Source: CAWHNT01 sp963830775
Lineage (GTDB): Bacteria; Pseudomonadota; Alphaproteobacteria; Geminicoccales; Geminicoccaceae
Length of the DNA stretch: 64,000 nucleotides
NCBI GenBank assembly: GCA_963830775.1
Contig: CAWHNT010000005.1
Coordinates: forward strand, 1-64,000
Direction of reading: 5' to 3'
The position numbers and the translations under genes were made by a program. Position 1 is the stretch's first letter, and each line of letters begins with the position of its first letter. Below the pieces are notes generated by a model. The model did not search any database. It saw only the letters and a program-made list of their open reading frames with translations, and was not told the DNA's origin. Positions 28,382 to 37,160 of this stretch are shown here, piece after piece.

Positions 28382-29696
28382 GGAACGCCGGGTCACCGAG
28401 GTCGAGTGCATCGTCGCCGACATCAACGGCATCGCTCGCGGCAAGATCCTCCCCGGCGACAAGTTCCTGCGCTCGATCGAGGACGAGAGCCTCCGCCTAC
28501 CGGAGAGCATCTTCATCCAGACCTACACCGGCGACTATCCGGACGAGGACGTCACCGATCCGGTCGACCGGGACATCATTCTCAAGGCCGATCCCGACAC
28601 CATCCGTCTGGTACCCTGGTATGAGGAGCCGACGGCGCAGGTGATCGCCGACTGCATCTACCATGATCGCGAGCCGGTCGCGATCTCGAGCCGGCAGGTC
28701 CTCCGCCGCATCCTCGGTCTCTATGCGGAGCATGGCTGGCGCCCGGTGGTGGCACCCGAGCTCGAGTTCTTCCTCACCAAGGTCAACGAAGACCCGGACT
28801 ACCCGCTGGTGCCGCCGATCGGCCGTTCGCGCCGGCAGGAGACCGCCCGGCAGTCCTTCGGCATCGACGCCGTCAACGAGTTCGATCCCGTGTTCGAGGA
28901 TGTGTACGACTGGTGCGAAGCCCAGGAGATCGACATCGACACCCTCTCGCACGAGGCGGGTGCTGCCCAGATGGAGATCAACTTCAACCACGGTGACCCG
29001 CTGGCACTCGCCGATCAGGCCTTCCTCTTCAAGCGCACGCTGCGTCAGGCGGCGCTGAAGCACGGCATCTACGCCACCTTCATGGCCAAGCCGATGGAGC
29101 AGGAGCCCGGCAGCTCCATGCACGTCCATCAGAGCGTCTACAGCCTCGAGACCGGACGCAATCTGTTCGCGACGCCGGATGGGGAGAACACCGAGCTCTT
29201 CCTCCATTTCATCGGCGGGCAGCAGGAATACCTTCCGGCGGCGATGCCGCTCCTGGCTCCCAACGTGAACTCCTACCGCCGTCTGCGCCGCCACTCCACG
29301 GCACCCATCAACGTCCATTGGGGCGTGGAGAACCGCACCGTCGGCCTGCGCGTCCCGGCTTCCACCCCCGAGGCCCGCCGGGTCGAGAACCGCCTGGCCG
29401 GCGCCGACGCCAACCCCTATCTGGCCATCGCCGCCTCGCTCGCCTGCGGCTGGCTCGGCATGGTGCGCAAGATCGAGTCCTCCGAGCCCATGAAGGGCAG
29501 CGCCTACCGCCTGGCCCAGACCCTGCCGCAGCAGATGCCCGAGGCCATGCGCAAGCTGAAATACTCAACCGCGCTGAAGGAGTGCCTGGGGGAGGACTTC
29601 ATCGAGGTGCTGCTGGCGGTCAAGGCGTCCGAGCACGACGCATACCAGCGCGTGATCAGCTCCTGGGAGCGTGAGCATCTGCTGCTCAACGTGTGA
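28356..29696 (+). CDS. Glutamine synthetase family protein (gamma-glutamylputrescine synthetase-like)
   Basis: The product is 446 residues, intact. The N-terminal beta-grasp domain has EVECIVADINGIARGKILPG. Catalytic-domain motifs are APELEFFLTK with metal glutamates, LSHEAGAAQMEINFNHGDPL, TFMAKPMEQEPGSSMHVHQS and NRTVGLRVPASTPEARRVEN. This matches the GlnA-like branch that includes PuuA rather than GlnA itself. It follows a PuuD-like hydrolase in the same direction with slight overlap, suggesting polyamine use. GGAGGG precedes the ATG. Confidence 0.88.
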   Translation: MADFQQWLRERRVTEVECIVADINGIARGKILPGDKFLRSIEDESLRLPESIFIQTYTGDYPDEDVTDPVDRDIILKADPDTIRLVPWYEEPTAQVIADCIYHDREPVAISSRQVLRRILGLYAEHGWRPVVAPELEFFLTKVNEDPDYPLVPPIGRSRRQETARQSFGIDAVNEFDPVFEDVYDWCEAQEIDIDTLSHEAGAAQMEINFNHGDPLALADQAFLFKRTLRQAALKHGIYATFMAKPMEQEPGSSMHVHQSVYSLETGRNLFATPDGENTELFLHFIGGQQEYLPAAMPLLAPNVNSYRRLRRHSTAPINVHWGVENRTVGLRVPASTPEARRVENRLAGADANPYLAIAASLACGWLGMVRKIESSEPMKGSAYRLAQTLPQQMPEAMRKLKYSTALKECLGEDFIEVLLAVKASEHDAYQRVISSWEREHLLLNV

Positions 29697-29810
29697 GGGG
29701 GTGGAAGGCTCAGGACCGGGAAGCCTCGAGCGTGCGCACGGCAGCCCCCCGGACCGTTGTGGCCGAGGCCAGCCGCGCGCATAGTTGCCGAGGAAGCGGA
29801 AAGGGCCTGG

Positions 29811-30353
29811 ATGGCTACCCAGCTTGCTCGGAACGCCCCTGAGCGGGCGCTGCCCAGACATGACGATCACTATGCCTGGCTGCTGGCGCAGTTGGATCTC
29901 CTGCGCGCGCGCCGGCTCGACGAGGTCGATCTCCAGGGCTTGATCGCGGAGCTGGAGGATGTGGCCCTGTCGGAGCGTAGTGCCGTCCTCAACAATGCCC
30001 GGGTTGTCATCGAGCATCTGCTGAAGCTGCAGTACAGCCCGGCCAGAGACCCGCGCAATAAATGGCGGGCTTCAGTTCGCGAGCATCGCAACCGTCTCCA
30101 GCTCGACCTTGACAAGTCGCTCAAGGCCGAGCTCGCGAATGCTCTGCCTCGAATCTACCGGCTGGCACGAGAGACCGCCATCGACGCAATGCGCGACTAT
30201 GGCGAAACTGAGGCTGCAGCGCAGCCCGCAGCCAACTGTCCTTATGGCCTGGAGGAGATTCTTAGCACTTCCTGGTGGCCGGAGAGCATGCACGGAGCGG
30301 ACACGGATGCACCGCCTGCACGTGCCCGCCGCCGGACGATCAAGTCGCGTTAG
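29811..30353 (+). CDS. DUF29 family protein
   Basis: The product is 180 residues. The DUF29 pattern is clear: YAWLLAQLDLLRARRLDEVD, then IAELEDVALSERSAVLNNAR, EHLLKLQYSP, and LARETAIDAMRDYG before CPYGLEEIL. The family is widespread in cyanobacteria and alphaproteobacteria and has unknown function. It is all-helical, with no signal peptide. Its stop overlaps the convergent FmdB-like gene by a few bases. Confidence 0.8.
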   Translation: MATQLARNAPERALPRHDDHYAWLLAQLDLLRARRLDEVDLQGLIAELEDVALSERSAVLNNARVVIEHLLKLQYSPARDPRNKWRASVREHRNRLQLDLDKSLKAELANALPRIYRLARETAIDAMRDYGETEAAAQPAANCPYGLEEILSTSWWPESMHGADTDAPPARARRRTIKSR

Positions 30354-30598
30354 TGGATGCAGGCTCCGCCGCCGCAGCAGCCGCCACCCATGGACGGCAT
30401 GCCGCCCGGGCTTTCGCAGGCACCCATGCCGCAGCTCATCTCACTCTCGCCGTTGCGGCCGCCGATGGCAGGGCGGGCCAGGGCTCGAGGGGCTGGGGTC
30501 TCGCAGGACGGGCAGGGCTGGGGAGCCTCGCTCTCGCTCATCTGGCCCCAGGCGGAGAACTGGCCGTGGCTGTCGCAGGTGTAGGTGTAGAGGGGCAT
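30350..30598 (-). CDS. FmdB-type zinc-ribbon protein
   Basis: The product is 82 residues. The FmdB zinc-ribbon start is MPLYTYTCDSHGQFSAWGQM, followed by QPCPSCETPAPRAL with the Cys pair. The first knuckle is TCDSHG, with a histidine where many members have a second cysteine. The tail is Gly/Cys-rich (GGGCCGGGACIH) and may bind additional metal. The family is a putative regulator named for formamidase operons; no formamidase is nearby. Confidence 0.8.
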   Translation of the reverse strand: MPLYTYTCDSHGQFSAWGQMSESEAPQPCPSCETPAPRALARPAIGGRNGESEMSCGMGACESPGGMPSMGGGCCGGGACIH

Positions 30599-30652
30599 CG
30601 CAGGCCTCTGCGTCGGGACGGGTCTGGGTCGAACATAGCGTAGCGCTTGGCG

Positions 30653-31720
30653 TCAGTCATCGACGCTCATGTCCTGGTCGAGCAGGTCGAGGCCGGCAGC
30701 ACCGCCGGCCACGCCGGCATGACCGCGGATCGCCTTCTCGATCTCGGCCGCTGCCTCGGGATGCTCGCGCAGGAAGGTCTTGGCGTTCTCCCGCCCCTGG
30801 CCGATGCGCTGGCCGCTCCAGGAGAACCACGAGCCCGACTTCTCGACCACGCCGGCCCGGACGCCCAGGTCGATCAATTCGCCCGTCTTCGACACCCCCT
30901 CGCCATACATGATGTCGAACTCTACCACCCGGAATGGCGGCGCCACCTTGTTCTTCACCACCTTGACCCGGGTCTGGTTGCCGACCACCTGGTCGCGGTC
31001 CTTGACCTGACCGATGCGACGCACGTCCAAACGCACCGAGGCATAGAACTTGAGCGCGTTGCCGCCGGTCGTGGTCTCGGGGCTGCCGAACATCACCCCG
31101 ATCTTGGAGCGGATCTGGTTGGTGAACATGAGGATGGAGTTCGAGCGGCTGATCGAGGCCGTGAGCTTGCGGAGCGCCTGGCTCATCAGCCGCGCCTGGA
31201 GGCCCACATGGGTGTCGCCCATCTCGCCTTCGAGCTCGGCCTTGGGCACCAGGGCCGCCACCGAATCGATGATGATCACGTCGACCGCACCGGAGCGGAC
31301 CAGCGTGTCGGCGATTTCCAGCGCCTGCTCGCCGGTGTCGGGCTGCGAGATGAGCAGGCCGTCCAGGTCGACGCCCAGCTTCTTGGCATAGGAAGGGTCG
31401 AGCGCGTGCTCGGCGTCGATGAAGGCGCAGGTGCCGCCGACCTTCTGGGCTTCCGCGATCACGTGCAGGGTGAGCGTCGTCTTGCCCGAGCTCTCAGGCC
31501 CGAAGATCTCGACGATACGGCCGCGGGGCAGGCCGCCCACGCCCAGGGCGATGTCGAGGCTGAGCGATCCCGTCGAGACGGTCTCGATCTCCGACCCGTC
31601 GCGGTTCTGGCCCAGGCGCATGACCGAGCCCTTCCCGAACGCACGCTCGATCTGCGTGATCGCCGCATCGAGCGCCCGCGCCCGGTCGTCGCCGCGCCGG
31701 CTCACCACTACGTCGGCCAT
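30653..31720 (-). CDS. recA: Recombinase RecA
   Basis: The product is 355 residues, complete. It catalyses strand exchange and activates LexA self-cleavage. Motifs are IVEIFGPESSGKTTLTLHVI (Walker A), ALEIADTLVRSGAVDVIIID (Walker B), the L2 loop MFGSPETTTGGNALKFYAS and NQIRSKIG. The C-terminus ends in an acidic DLLDQDMSVDD. The start at MADVVVSRRGDDRA is chosen because homology begins there. A LexA box lies about 85-100 bases upstream. Confidence 0.97.
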   Translation of the reverse strand: MADVVVSRRGDDRARALDAAITQIERAFGKGSVMRLGQNRDGSEIETVSTGSLSLDIALGVGGLPRGRIVEIFGPESSGKTTLTLHVIAEAQKVGGTCAFIDAEHALDPSYAKKLGVDLDGLLISQPDTGEQALEIADTLVRSGAVDVIIIDSVAALVPKAELEGEMGDTHVGLQARLMSQALRKLTASISRSNSILMFTNQIRSKIGVMFGSPETTTGGNALKFYASVRLDVRRIGQVKDRDQVVGNQTRVKVVKNKVAPPFRVVEFDIMYGEGVSKTGELIDLGVRAGVVEKSGSWFSWSGQRIGQGRENAKTFLREHPEAAAEIEKAIRGHAGVAGGAAGLDLLDQDMSVDD

Positions 31721-31804
31721 GTCTATCTCGCTGTGTTGTTTGCTGATTGGGGCAAGAAACGTCACCAGGATATGGGTGCTGGACGGGCCTGCGGAAGGTC
31801 CAAC

Positions 31805-31819
31805 GTTCGCGAAACGTTC
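31805..31819. promoter_or_regulatory. LexA (SOS) box upstream of recA
   Basis: GTTC-N7-GTTC (GTTCGCGAAACGTTC), the established alphaproteobacterial SOS box, is an exact match. It lies 85-100 bases upstream of the recA start, and on the recA strand it reads GAAC-N7-GAAC. Confidence 0.8.
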
Positions 31820-31898
31820 TCATGGCGTCCGACGTCCGTCGACCGCCTCCGGACCCGCATTCTACGCCGCCGCGCACCCTCCGCGCCACCGTCGCGTG

Positions 31899-33570
31899 TC
31901 AGGCCCGGGGGCGGGTCTCGAGCTCCCGCCAGCCGGCCCAGAGCAGCTCGGCATCGGCCACGGCCGCGGCGAGCAGGGGCAATACCTGGCCCAGGCGCAT
32001 GGTCTCGGCCGGAGGCCAGCCGGACAGCGGCAGGCGGGTGAAGAGCGCCAGCAGCAGGCCGGGGCCGAAAGGCGACCCCGCCTGCCAGCTTCGCACGTCG
32101 GGCCGGCGCTGGGCCTCTTCGACGCCAAGCTGCAGCGTCACGCCGGCGCTGGCCGCGGTCGTCGGCTGCACCGGATTCGGACGCAGGCTGAAGAGCTGGC
32201 CGACCTGATCGAGGTAGACGACGTAGAGATGCCCGTCGGGCAGGCCGGCGGGCGGGGTCACCCTCAAAACGAGATAGTCCCCATCATGCAGGATGCCGTC
32301 GGGATGGTTCAGGGCCACGGCCGGCAGGTCCCGGGCCGCAGCCGGCACGACTGCCAGAAGCTCGCACAACGGTGGAGGCGGGGCATCGGGCGCGGCGCAC
32401 CCTTGCCGGGCGAGCTCTGCAGGGACGGGGTAGGGCCGCGGTGACGGTGGGGCTGGGGTCCGCGGCGACAGGCGCCGTCGGCTGGACAAGCGGTGGAGCC
32501 GGGGCGGGTGCAGCCGGCGCCGGCTCAGGAGCAGCGATCGTCGCGGCCTCAGGCATCGGAGGAGGCACTCGCGGCTTTACGGCCAGAGGGACGACTGGCG
32601 GTGCTGCCGGTTCCGCCCGGCCAGGCGCTGCAGCATGTCCGGCGAGCCCGGCAGTTGCGGGCGGCGAGGTGATCGCCAGGGAGGGCGGACCTGCTGCCGG
32701 CGCCGGTGGCGGGGGAGCGATGGCTCCGCCCGGTGCCGCGGGCGGCATGATGGCGGCTGATTGTTGTGGCCGCGCGCGCGCCGGTTCTGCGGCCGCGACG
32801 ATGGTCGGTCGAGCGGGTTCCGGTGGGGCGGGTGGTGCCGCCAGCTCAGGGCTGCGCGGGGCGATCGTCGGGGACGGCAGGATCGCTCCCTGCGGTGGCG
32901 CCGAACCGGGCTCGGCAGGCAGTGGCGTCGGCGCCGTACGCTCGGGAGCGCCGATGCCGGGTCGCGCGACCGTCGGCGGGATCATGGGCGGCTGGAGGGA
33001 ACTTGGAACGGGCTCCTGTGGCGTCGTCCTCGGCGTGGGCCAGGCGGAAGGCTGGAGTGACGCTGGCGGAGCTGGTGAGGCTGGCGGCAGTTCCGGCACT
33101 GCAACTCCCAGCGATGCCGGAGGTGCGAGAGCCGGCACCGGGATCCTTGCTGCCGAAGGCGCGAGAGGTGCCGCTGGTCCCACAGACGGTGCCAGTGCCG
33201 GCGCCGGGGCCGTCGGCGTCAGGGGTGCCGGCGCGGGCCGCAGCGCGCTGGCTTCCGGTGCGCTCCTGCTCGGGGCGAGCGTCGGGGGTTGAGGTGGGCT
33301 GACGCTCGGCGCCTGCTGCTGAGGTGCCAGTTGGGCTGTCGCCTGTGGCGGAGCGGCCCGGGTCGGCGCCGGTGGTGTCACCAGCGGCGGGTCCAGTCGC
33401 TCGAGCCGGGTGGTCGGCAGGGCCACACCCTGCAGGGTGATGATCGGCTCCGACGCGACACGTGGAGGCGGTGGATTACGGGCAAGGAGCATCAGGCCGG
33501 CGACATGGGCCGTCAGCGCCAGCCCGAACGCCAGCAGCCAATGATGCCGGAGCGGCACCGGGATGGTCAC
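31899..33570 (-). pseudogene. TonB-like energy-transducer with C-terminal DUF4384-like domain, frameshifted
   Basis: The N-terminus (WLLAFGLALTAHVAGLMLLA) is a single membrane anchor as in TonB. Then come about 330 residues of Pro/Ala-rich spacer (for example APSVSPPQPPTLAPS). The frame changes near 32440, and the C-terminal 150 residues read LNHPDGILHDGDYLVLRVTP, then GHLYVVYLDQVGQLFSLRPN and WQAGSPFGPGLLLALFTRLP. This is a DUF4384-like domain in place of the TonB C-terminal domain. It overlaps the upstream ExbD gene (ATGA), so it belongs to the Exb cluster. The domain match is from pattern recognition only. Confidence 0.65.
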
Positions 33571-33983
33571 GGCCGCACCACCACGAGCTGGAGCCGGCGG
33601 ACGCCGGCGGCTGCCAGGCGCTCGCGGATGGTGAGTAGCATGCCGATGCTGAGCTCGCGGTCGGCACGCAACCGGATGTCCGTGCGCTTCTCGATGGCAA
33701 TCGCGGTGCCCAGGGCCTCGAGGCCGACCACGTTGCCGTCGCGGGCGAGGCGGCCGTCCTTGTCGACCAGGATGGTGCCGGGCTCGGGCTCGGCGGGCTC
33801 GGCGGCGGCAGCGACCGGAGGGAGAACCACGAGCGGCTCGGTCGGCTCGACCGCGGCCGTCAGCATCAGGGTGAGCAGCAGGAGCAGCACCACGCTGGCG
33901 AGCGGGACGAGCGGGAAGCCCTTGAGGATGCCGCGCGGGGGCTGGTCAGGGACGAGGCGCATCTGCTTCGAGGAGGCTGACAT
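33567..33983 (-). CDS. ExbD/TolR-like biopolymer transport protein
   Basis: The product is 138 residues. One membrane helix near the N-terminus (FPLVPLASVVLLLLLTLMLT) is followed by a periplasmic domain: GTILVDKDGRLARDGNVVGL, then KRTDIRLRADRELSIGMLLT. The aspartate usually found in the helix of ExbD is not obvious, which sets it apart from the neighbouring ExbD. It overlaps the second ExbD gene by 38 bases. It would form the stator with ExbB and use the proton gradient to drive the TonB-like protein. Confidence 0.72.
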   Translation of the reverse strand: MSASSKQMRLVPDQPPRGILKGFPLVPLASVVLLLLLTLMLTAAVEPTEPLVVLPPVAAAAEPAEPEPGTILVDKDGRLARDGNVVGLEALGTAIAIEKRTDIRLRADRELSIGMLLTIRERLAAAGVRRLQLVVVRP

Positions 33984-34344
33984 TGCGCACGCCGGCGGCG
34001 GTCAATGCGTCGAGCAGGGCCACGAGGTCGCCGAGCACGGCCTCGGGTGCCGCGCGGAGGAGGACGGCAAGGTCCGGGCGGGCCGCGAGCCGGCCTGCCA
34101 GCTCCGGCGTCGGCAGGCGCTCGCCGTTCAGGTCGGCGCTGCCGTCGGGGTGGAGGCGAACGAGGACGGAAGCGGAGAGTGCCGCCGTGGGCGGGCCACT
34201 CCCGCCGGCCTGCAGCTCGACCAGACGTGGGCGGTCGAAGGTGCCGGCCAGAATGAAGAACATGACGAGCAGGAGGAGCACGTCGACCAGGGCCACGAGC
34301 GTGAGCTCGGCCGAGCGGTGCGGGCGGGGTTGGGAGAGGCGCAT
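33946..34344 (-). CDS. ExbD/TolR-like biopolymer transport protein
   Basis: The product is 132 residues from MRLSQPRPHRSAELTLVALV. The membrane helix contains the conserved aspartate (LTLVALVDVLLLLVMFFILA). The periplasmic part follows (LVRLHPDGSADLNGERLPTP, then RAAPEAVLGDLVALLDALTA). This is the more canonical of the two ExbD proteins, as the proton-pathway aspartate is present. The start lies four bases after the exbB stop. Confidence 0.82.
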   Translation of the reverse strand: MRLSQPRPHRSAELTLVALVDVLLLLVMFFILAGTFDRPRLVELQAGGSGPPTAALSASVLVRLHPDGSADLNGERLPTPELAGRLAARPDLAVLLRAAPEAVLGDLVALLDALTAAGVRNVSLLEADAPRP

Positions 34345-34348
34345 GGCA

Positions 34349-34906
34349 CTAGCCGGCGTCGACCGCCCGGCCGGCCAGCGCCTCCATGGCGAGCGCCAGG
34401 CGCTCGATGCGGGCCTCGCAGAAGGCAAGTGCCGTCGTGGCGAGGATGGCGACGATGAGGCCGGCCGCGGTGTTGACGAGCGCCTGGGCGATGCCGCCGG
34501 CAAGGAGGGCCGGGTCGGGCCGGCCGGTGGCGAGGCCGAGCTCGGTGAAGGCGCGGATCATGCCCAGCACGGTGCCGAGCAGACCGAGCAGAGGGGCGAG
34601 CGAGGCCATGGCCTCCAGTGCCCGCAGGCCGCGGCGCAGGATGCCGAGCTCGGTCCTGGCGGCCGTCTCGAGGCGCGGCTCGAGACGGGCCGAGCCGCGC
34701 AGCTCGTCGGCGAGGACGGCGAGGCGGAACAGCGGCGGCGGCAAGGGAGATGGCCGGGCATCGGGTGCCCGAAAAAGAATGCCGGCGGCCGCGAGCTGCC
34801 ACAGCTTGACCAGGACCAGCGTGAGCGCCGCCACGGAGAGGACCAGGAGGACGAGGAGGACCGGGCCGCCCTCGCGCAGAAGATCCGGCAGCGGGAGCGA
34901 AGCCAT
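34349..34906 (-). CDS. ExbB/TolQ/MotA-family proton channel protein
   Basis: The product is 185 residues. The first membrane helix is GPVLLVLLVLSVAALTLVLV. The MotA/TolQ/ExbB core follows: RGLRALEAMASLAPLLGLLG, then TVLGMIRAFTELGLATGRPD and ALVNTAAGLIVAILATTALA, with the conserved TVLGM and NTAAGL motifs. With the two ExbD-like proteins it makes the energising stator. It follows the small secreted protein gene with two bases between stop and start. Confidence 0.88.
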   Translation of the reverse strand: MASLPLPDLLREGGPVLLVLLVLSVAALTLVLVKLWQLAAAGILFRAPDARPSPLPPPLFRLAVLADELRGSARLEPRLETAARTELGILRRGLRALEAMASLAPLLGLLGTVLGMIRAFTELGLATGRPDPALLAGGIAQALVNTAAGLIVAILATTALAFCEARIERLALAMEALAGRAVDAG

Positions 34907-34908
34907 CG

Positions 34909-35325
34909 TTACTTGAAGAAGCCGGGCTTCGCGCGCGTCGAGGGCTCGACCAGCGCCGTGCAGCCGGGGACGGCACCGCTCCCGTCCTCGCACCGCGAGA
35001 CCTCGTTGAGCAGGACCCGGTCGATGGCATCGCATTGCAGGTCGGGCAGCTCGAACAGGCGGAGCACGGTCTTGCCGGGATCGAGCGGCGCCAGCTCGAC
35101 CAGCAGGCGGCCGTTCACCACCCCGTCGGCGCCGAAAGTGACGAGGTCCGCCTGGAGCGTCTTGAACGCCCGCCCGGTCTCGTTCCGGCCCACCATGTAG
35201 GCCTGACAGCCGCCCTGGCCGGCAGCGAGGCGGTTGAGCTCCAGCACCACCTTCTCGGCGGGCTGGGCCTCGGCAACCGAGGCGGCAAGGGCAATGGCGA
35301 GGAAGGGCAGGAGCGCTCGTCGCAT
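34909..35325 (-). CDS. Secreted protein of unknown function in the Exb cluster
   Basis: The product is 138 residues with a clear signal peptide (MRRALLPFLAIALAASVAEA, cleaved before QPAEK). The mature part contains cysteines in GQGGCQAYMVGRNETG, PDLQCDAIDRVLL, SRCEDGSG and PGCTALV, which could form two disulfides. The pattern VVLELNRLAAGQGGC is found in small periplasmic proteins encoded next to MotA/TolQ/ExbB genes. Tight spacing to exbB suggests a role in the same complex. No enzymatic motif. Confidence 0.7.
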   Translation of the reverse strand: MRRALLPFLAIALAASVAEAQPAEKVVLELNRLAAGQGGCQAYMVGRNETGRAFKTLQADLVTFGADGVVNGRLLVELAPLDPGKTVLRLFELPDLQCDAIDRVLLNEVSRCEDGSGAVPGCTALVEPSTRAKPGFFK

Positions 35326-35331
35326 GTCGGC

Positions 35332-36177
35332 TCAGTCTCCAGGTGCGGGCCGAAGCGGGTTCTGGGCTAGGTAGAGGATGCGGGAGAGCCGGCGGCTTGC
35401 GGCCAGCTCGGCGGTGGTGGCGAGGAAGCGCTGGCGCTGCGCGAACCAATCGATGCCTTCCTGCGCCTCCAGCTCGGCGGTATGGCGCACGCGCGCGGCA
35501 TGCCAGCGTGACGCGATCTTGGCCGTGGCGGCAGTGCGGTCGTCCTGCCGGAGCAGCTCGAGGCCGGCAGTCGCGATCGCCTCCTCGTTCACGCCCGGTG
35601 GAACGAAGAGGTAGAAGCCCAGAGCAGCGCGGATGTCGAGTTCGGGCTTGGCGACGGGGCCGGTGATCACCACGGCATCGGTGAAGAGGAGCCGCCCGCC
35701 CGGGCGCAGGAGCCGGGCCCATTCCTTCAGCGTGCCGGTCCGGTCCGGCAGGTGGTTGATGGCGTCGACGCACAGCACGGCGTCGAAGGAGCCATCGGCA
35801 AACGGCAGGCCGGATCCACAATCCGCGACCTGAAAGGCGGCCCGTTCCCCCAGGCCTTCGGCGGCTGTCTGCGCCTGAGCGATGCCGGCGGCCTCAACGT
35901 CGAGGCCGGTGACGCGGCAGCCAGTGCGCCGCACGAGGTCCAGGGACGGGCCGCCGGAGCCGCAGCAGACGTCGAGGAGGTGCACATCCGGGCCGAGGCG
36001 GAGGAGCTCTGCGATCTCGGCCTGCTCGGCACTGTCGCGCCAGCCGGTCTGGCCCAGGTCCTGGCCATAGATCTCGCGTCGCAGCTCTGCCGCGAGATCG
36101 GTGCCGAAGCGGCGGTAATGGGCACCGTAGAAGTCGAACCGGTCCGTGGCCTCGGGATCATGCGGAGCACCGGTCAT
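35332..36177 (-). CDS. SAM-dependent methyltransferase
   Basis: The product is 281 residues. The class I methyltransferase motif I is VHLLDVCCGSGGPSLDLVRR, followed by GCRVTGLDVEAAGIAQA (motif II) and FDAVLCVDAINHLPDRTGTL (motif IV). LLRPGGRLLFTDAVVITGPV follows. The C-terminus is helical. It resembles the UbiE/sarcosine-dimethylglycine methyltransferase group, but the substrate cannot be told. It lies between the Exb cluster and a DUF4384-like gene on the same strand with short gaps. Confidence 0.85.
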   Translation of the reverse strand: MTGAPHDPEATDRFDFYGAHYRRFGTDLAAELRREIYGQDLGQTGWRDSAEQAEIAELLRLGPDVHLLDVCCGSGGPSLDLVRRTGCRVTGLDVEAAGIAQAQTAAEGLGERAAFQVADCGSGLPFADGSFDAVLCVDAINHLPDRTGTLKEWARLLRPGGRLLFTDAVVITGPVAKPELDIRAALGFYLFVPPGVNEEAIATAGLELLRQDDRTAATAKIASRWHAARVRHTAELEAQEGIDWFAQRQRFLATTAELAASRRLSRILYLAQNPLRPAPGD

Positions 36178-36187
36178 CGCTGGCTCC

Positions 36188-37018
36188 CTAGCTCCGGGGC
36201 CGGAATTCGAGATGCTGGACCTGGGCCGCCTTGGCACCCGAGCTGGAATCCTGCAGCGCTGCCAGCAGGACCGGCATGTAGGCGTCGAGCGGCTCCTCGA
36301 TCGGGCGCAGGCCCTCGTAGAGCGGGTGCTCCGTGACGGTGGCCAGGAGGTAGGCGGCGCCGTAGGGCGGGCTCACCTGCCAGTGGCGCACGCCGTCCCG
36401 ACGCTCGGCAGCCTCGACGCCGATGCGGACACGCCCGCCCGCCTGCAGCTGGTTCGCCTGCGCCAGCGGCTCGGGCAGCAGGTGGTAGACGCTGCCGGCA
36501 TCCGTCAGCACGTCGACATAGAGATGGCCGCTCGCACCCTCGGGCAGCGCCACCTCCACCACGAGATAGTCCTGGTCGAGATAGAGGCCGCCGGGCTTGC
36601 TCAGCGTGACCTGGGGCGGAGTGCCGGAACCTCCATCCAGCAGCCGCAGCGCCTGGGCGGCGGCGTGGCAGCCGGGCTCCGGGGCGATCGTCAGCCGGTT
36701 GTCGACCGAGCTCACGCCGGGCACGGCACCGGCCTGCCGGGCGGCCTCCTCGACCAGGTCCGCGGCGGCTGCGGTTCCTTCCAGCACCACCACGCCGCCC
36801 GGCTCGGTCACCGCATCGCCGTTCACGCAAGGGACCGCCGCGAGCGCTGCCCGCACGGCCGCTGCATCGGGTCCAGCCGGCTGCTGCTCGGCCGCAGCCG
36901 GAACGTGGACCTCCGGTGCGGATTCGGGCGCCGGCCGGGCCAGGTACCACAGCCCACCGGCGGCGACGGCGACAAGCACGCCGCCCGTTGCGATGGGCAC
37001 GAGCCGTCCGCCGGCCAT
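36188..37018 (-). CDS. Membrane-anchored BON-like/DUF4384-like protein
   Basis: The product is 276 residues. The N-terminal anchor is LVPIATGGVLVAVAAGGLWY. Residues about 55-110 look like a BON domain (VVVLEGTAAAADLVEEAARQ, then VPGVSSVDNRLTI). The C-terminal 150 residues (GGLYLDQDYLVVEVALPEGA, then HLYVDVLTDAGSVYHLLPEP and WQVSPPYGAAYLLATVTEHP) are clearly related to the C-terminal domain of the TonB-like protein at 31899-33570. The two genes bracket the cluster and probably work on related ligands or partners. Confidence 0.72.
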   Translation of the reverse strand: MAGGRLVPIATGGVLVAVAAGGLWYLARPAPESAPEVHVPAAAEQQPAGPDAAAVRAALAAVPCVNGDAVTEPGGVVVLEGTAAAADLVEEAARQAGAVPGVSSVDNRLTIAPEPGCHAAAQALRLLDGGSGTPPQVTLSKPGGLYLDQDYLVVEVALPEGASGHLYVDVLTDAGSVYHLLPEPLAQANQLQAGGRVRIGVEAAERRDGVRHWQVSPPYGAAYLLATVTEHPLYEGLRPIEEPLDAYMPVLLAALQDSSSGAKAAQVQHLEFRPRS

Positions 37019-37160
37019 GTGGCTCCCCTCCCGGCTAGCTGGCGAGCAGGCGCCAGCCGGCTTCCTCACCGGTGCGCAGCGGCGCAGCTTGCCGGGGCAG
37101 GGGATGGTTGTCGAGGCTCAGGCTGCATGCCGAGGGTGACCATCCCCCGCCGCCTCGCGC

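Noticed and set aside
32372..33292. Gly/Ala-rich plus-strand open frame of 306 codons
   Set aside because: It is the antisense of the Pro/Ala-rich spacer of the TonB-like gene. The composition follows directly from that.
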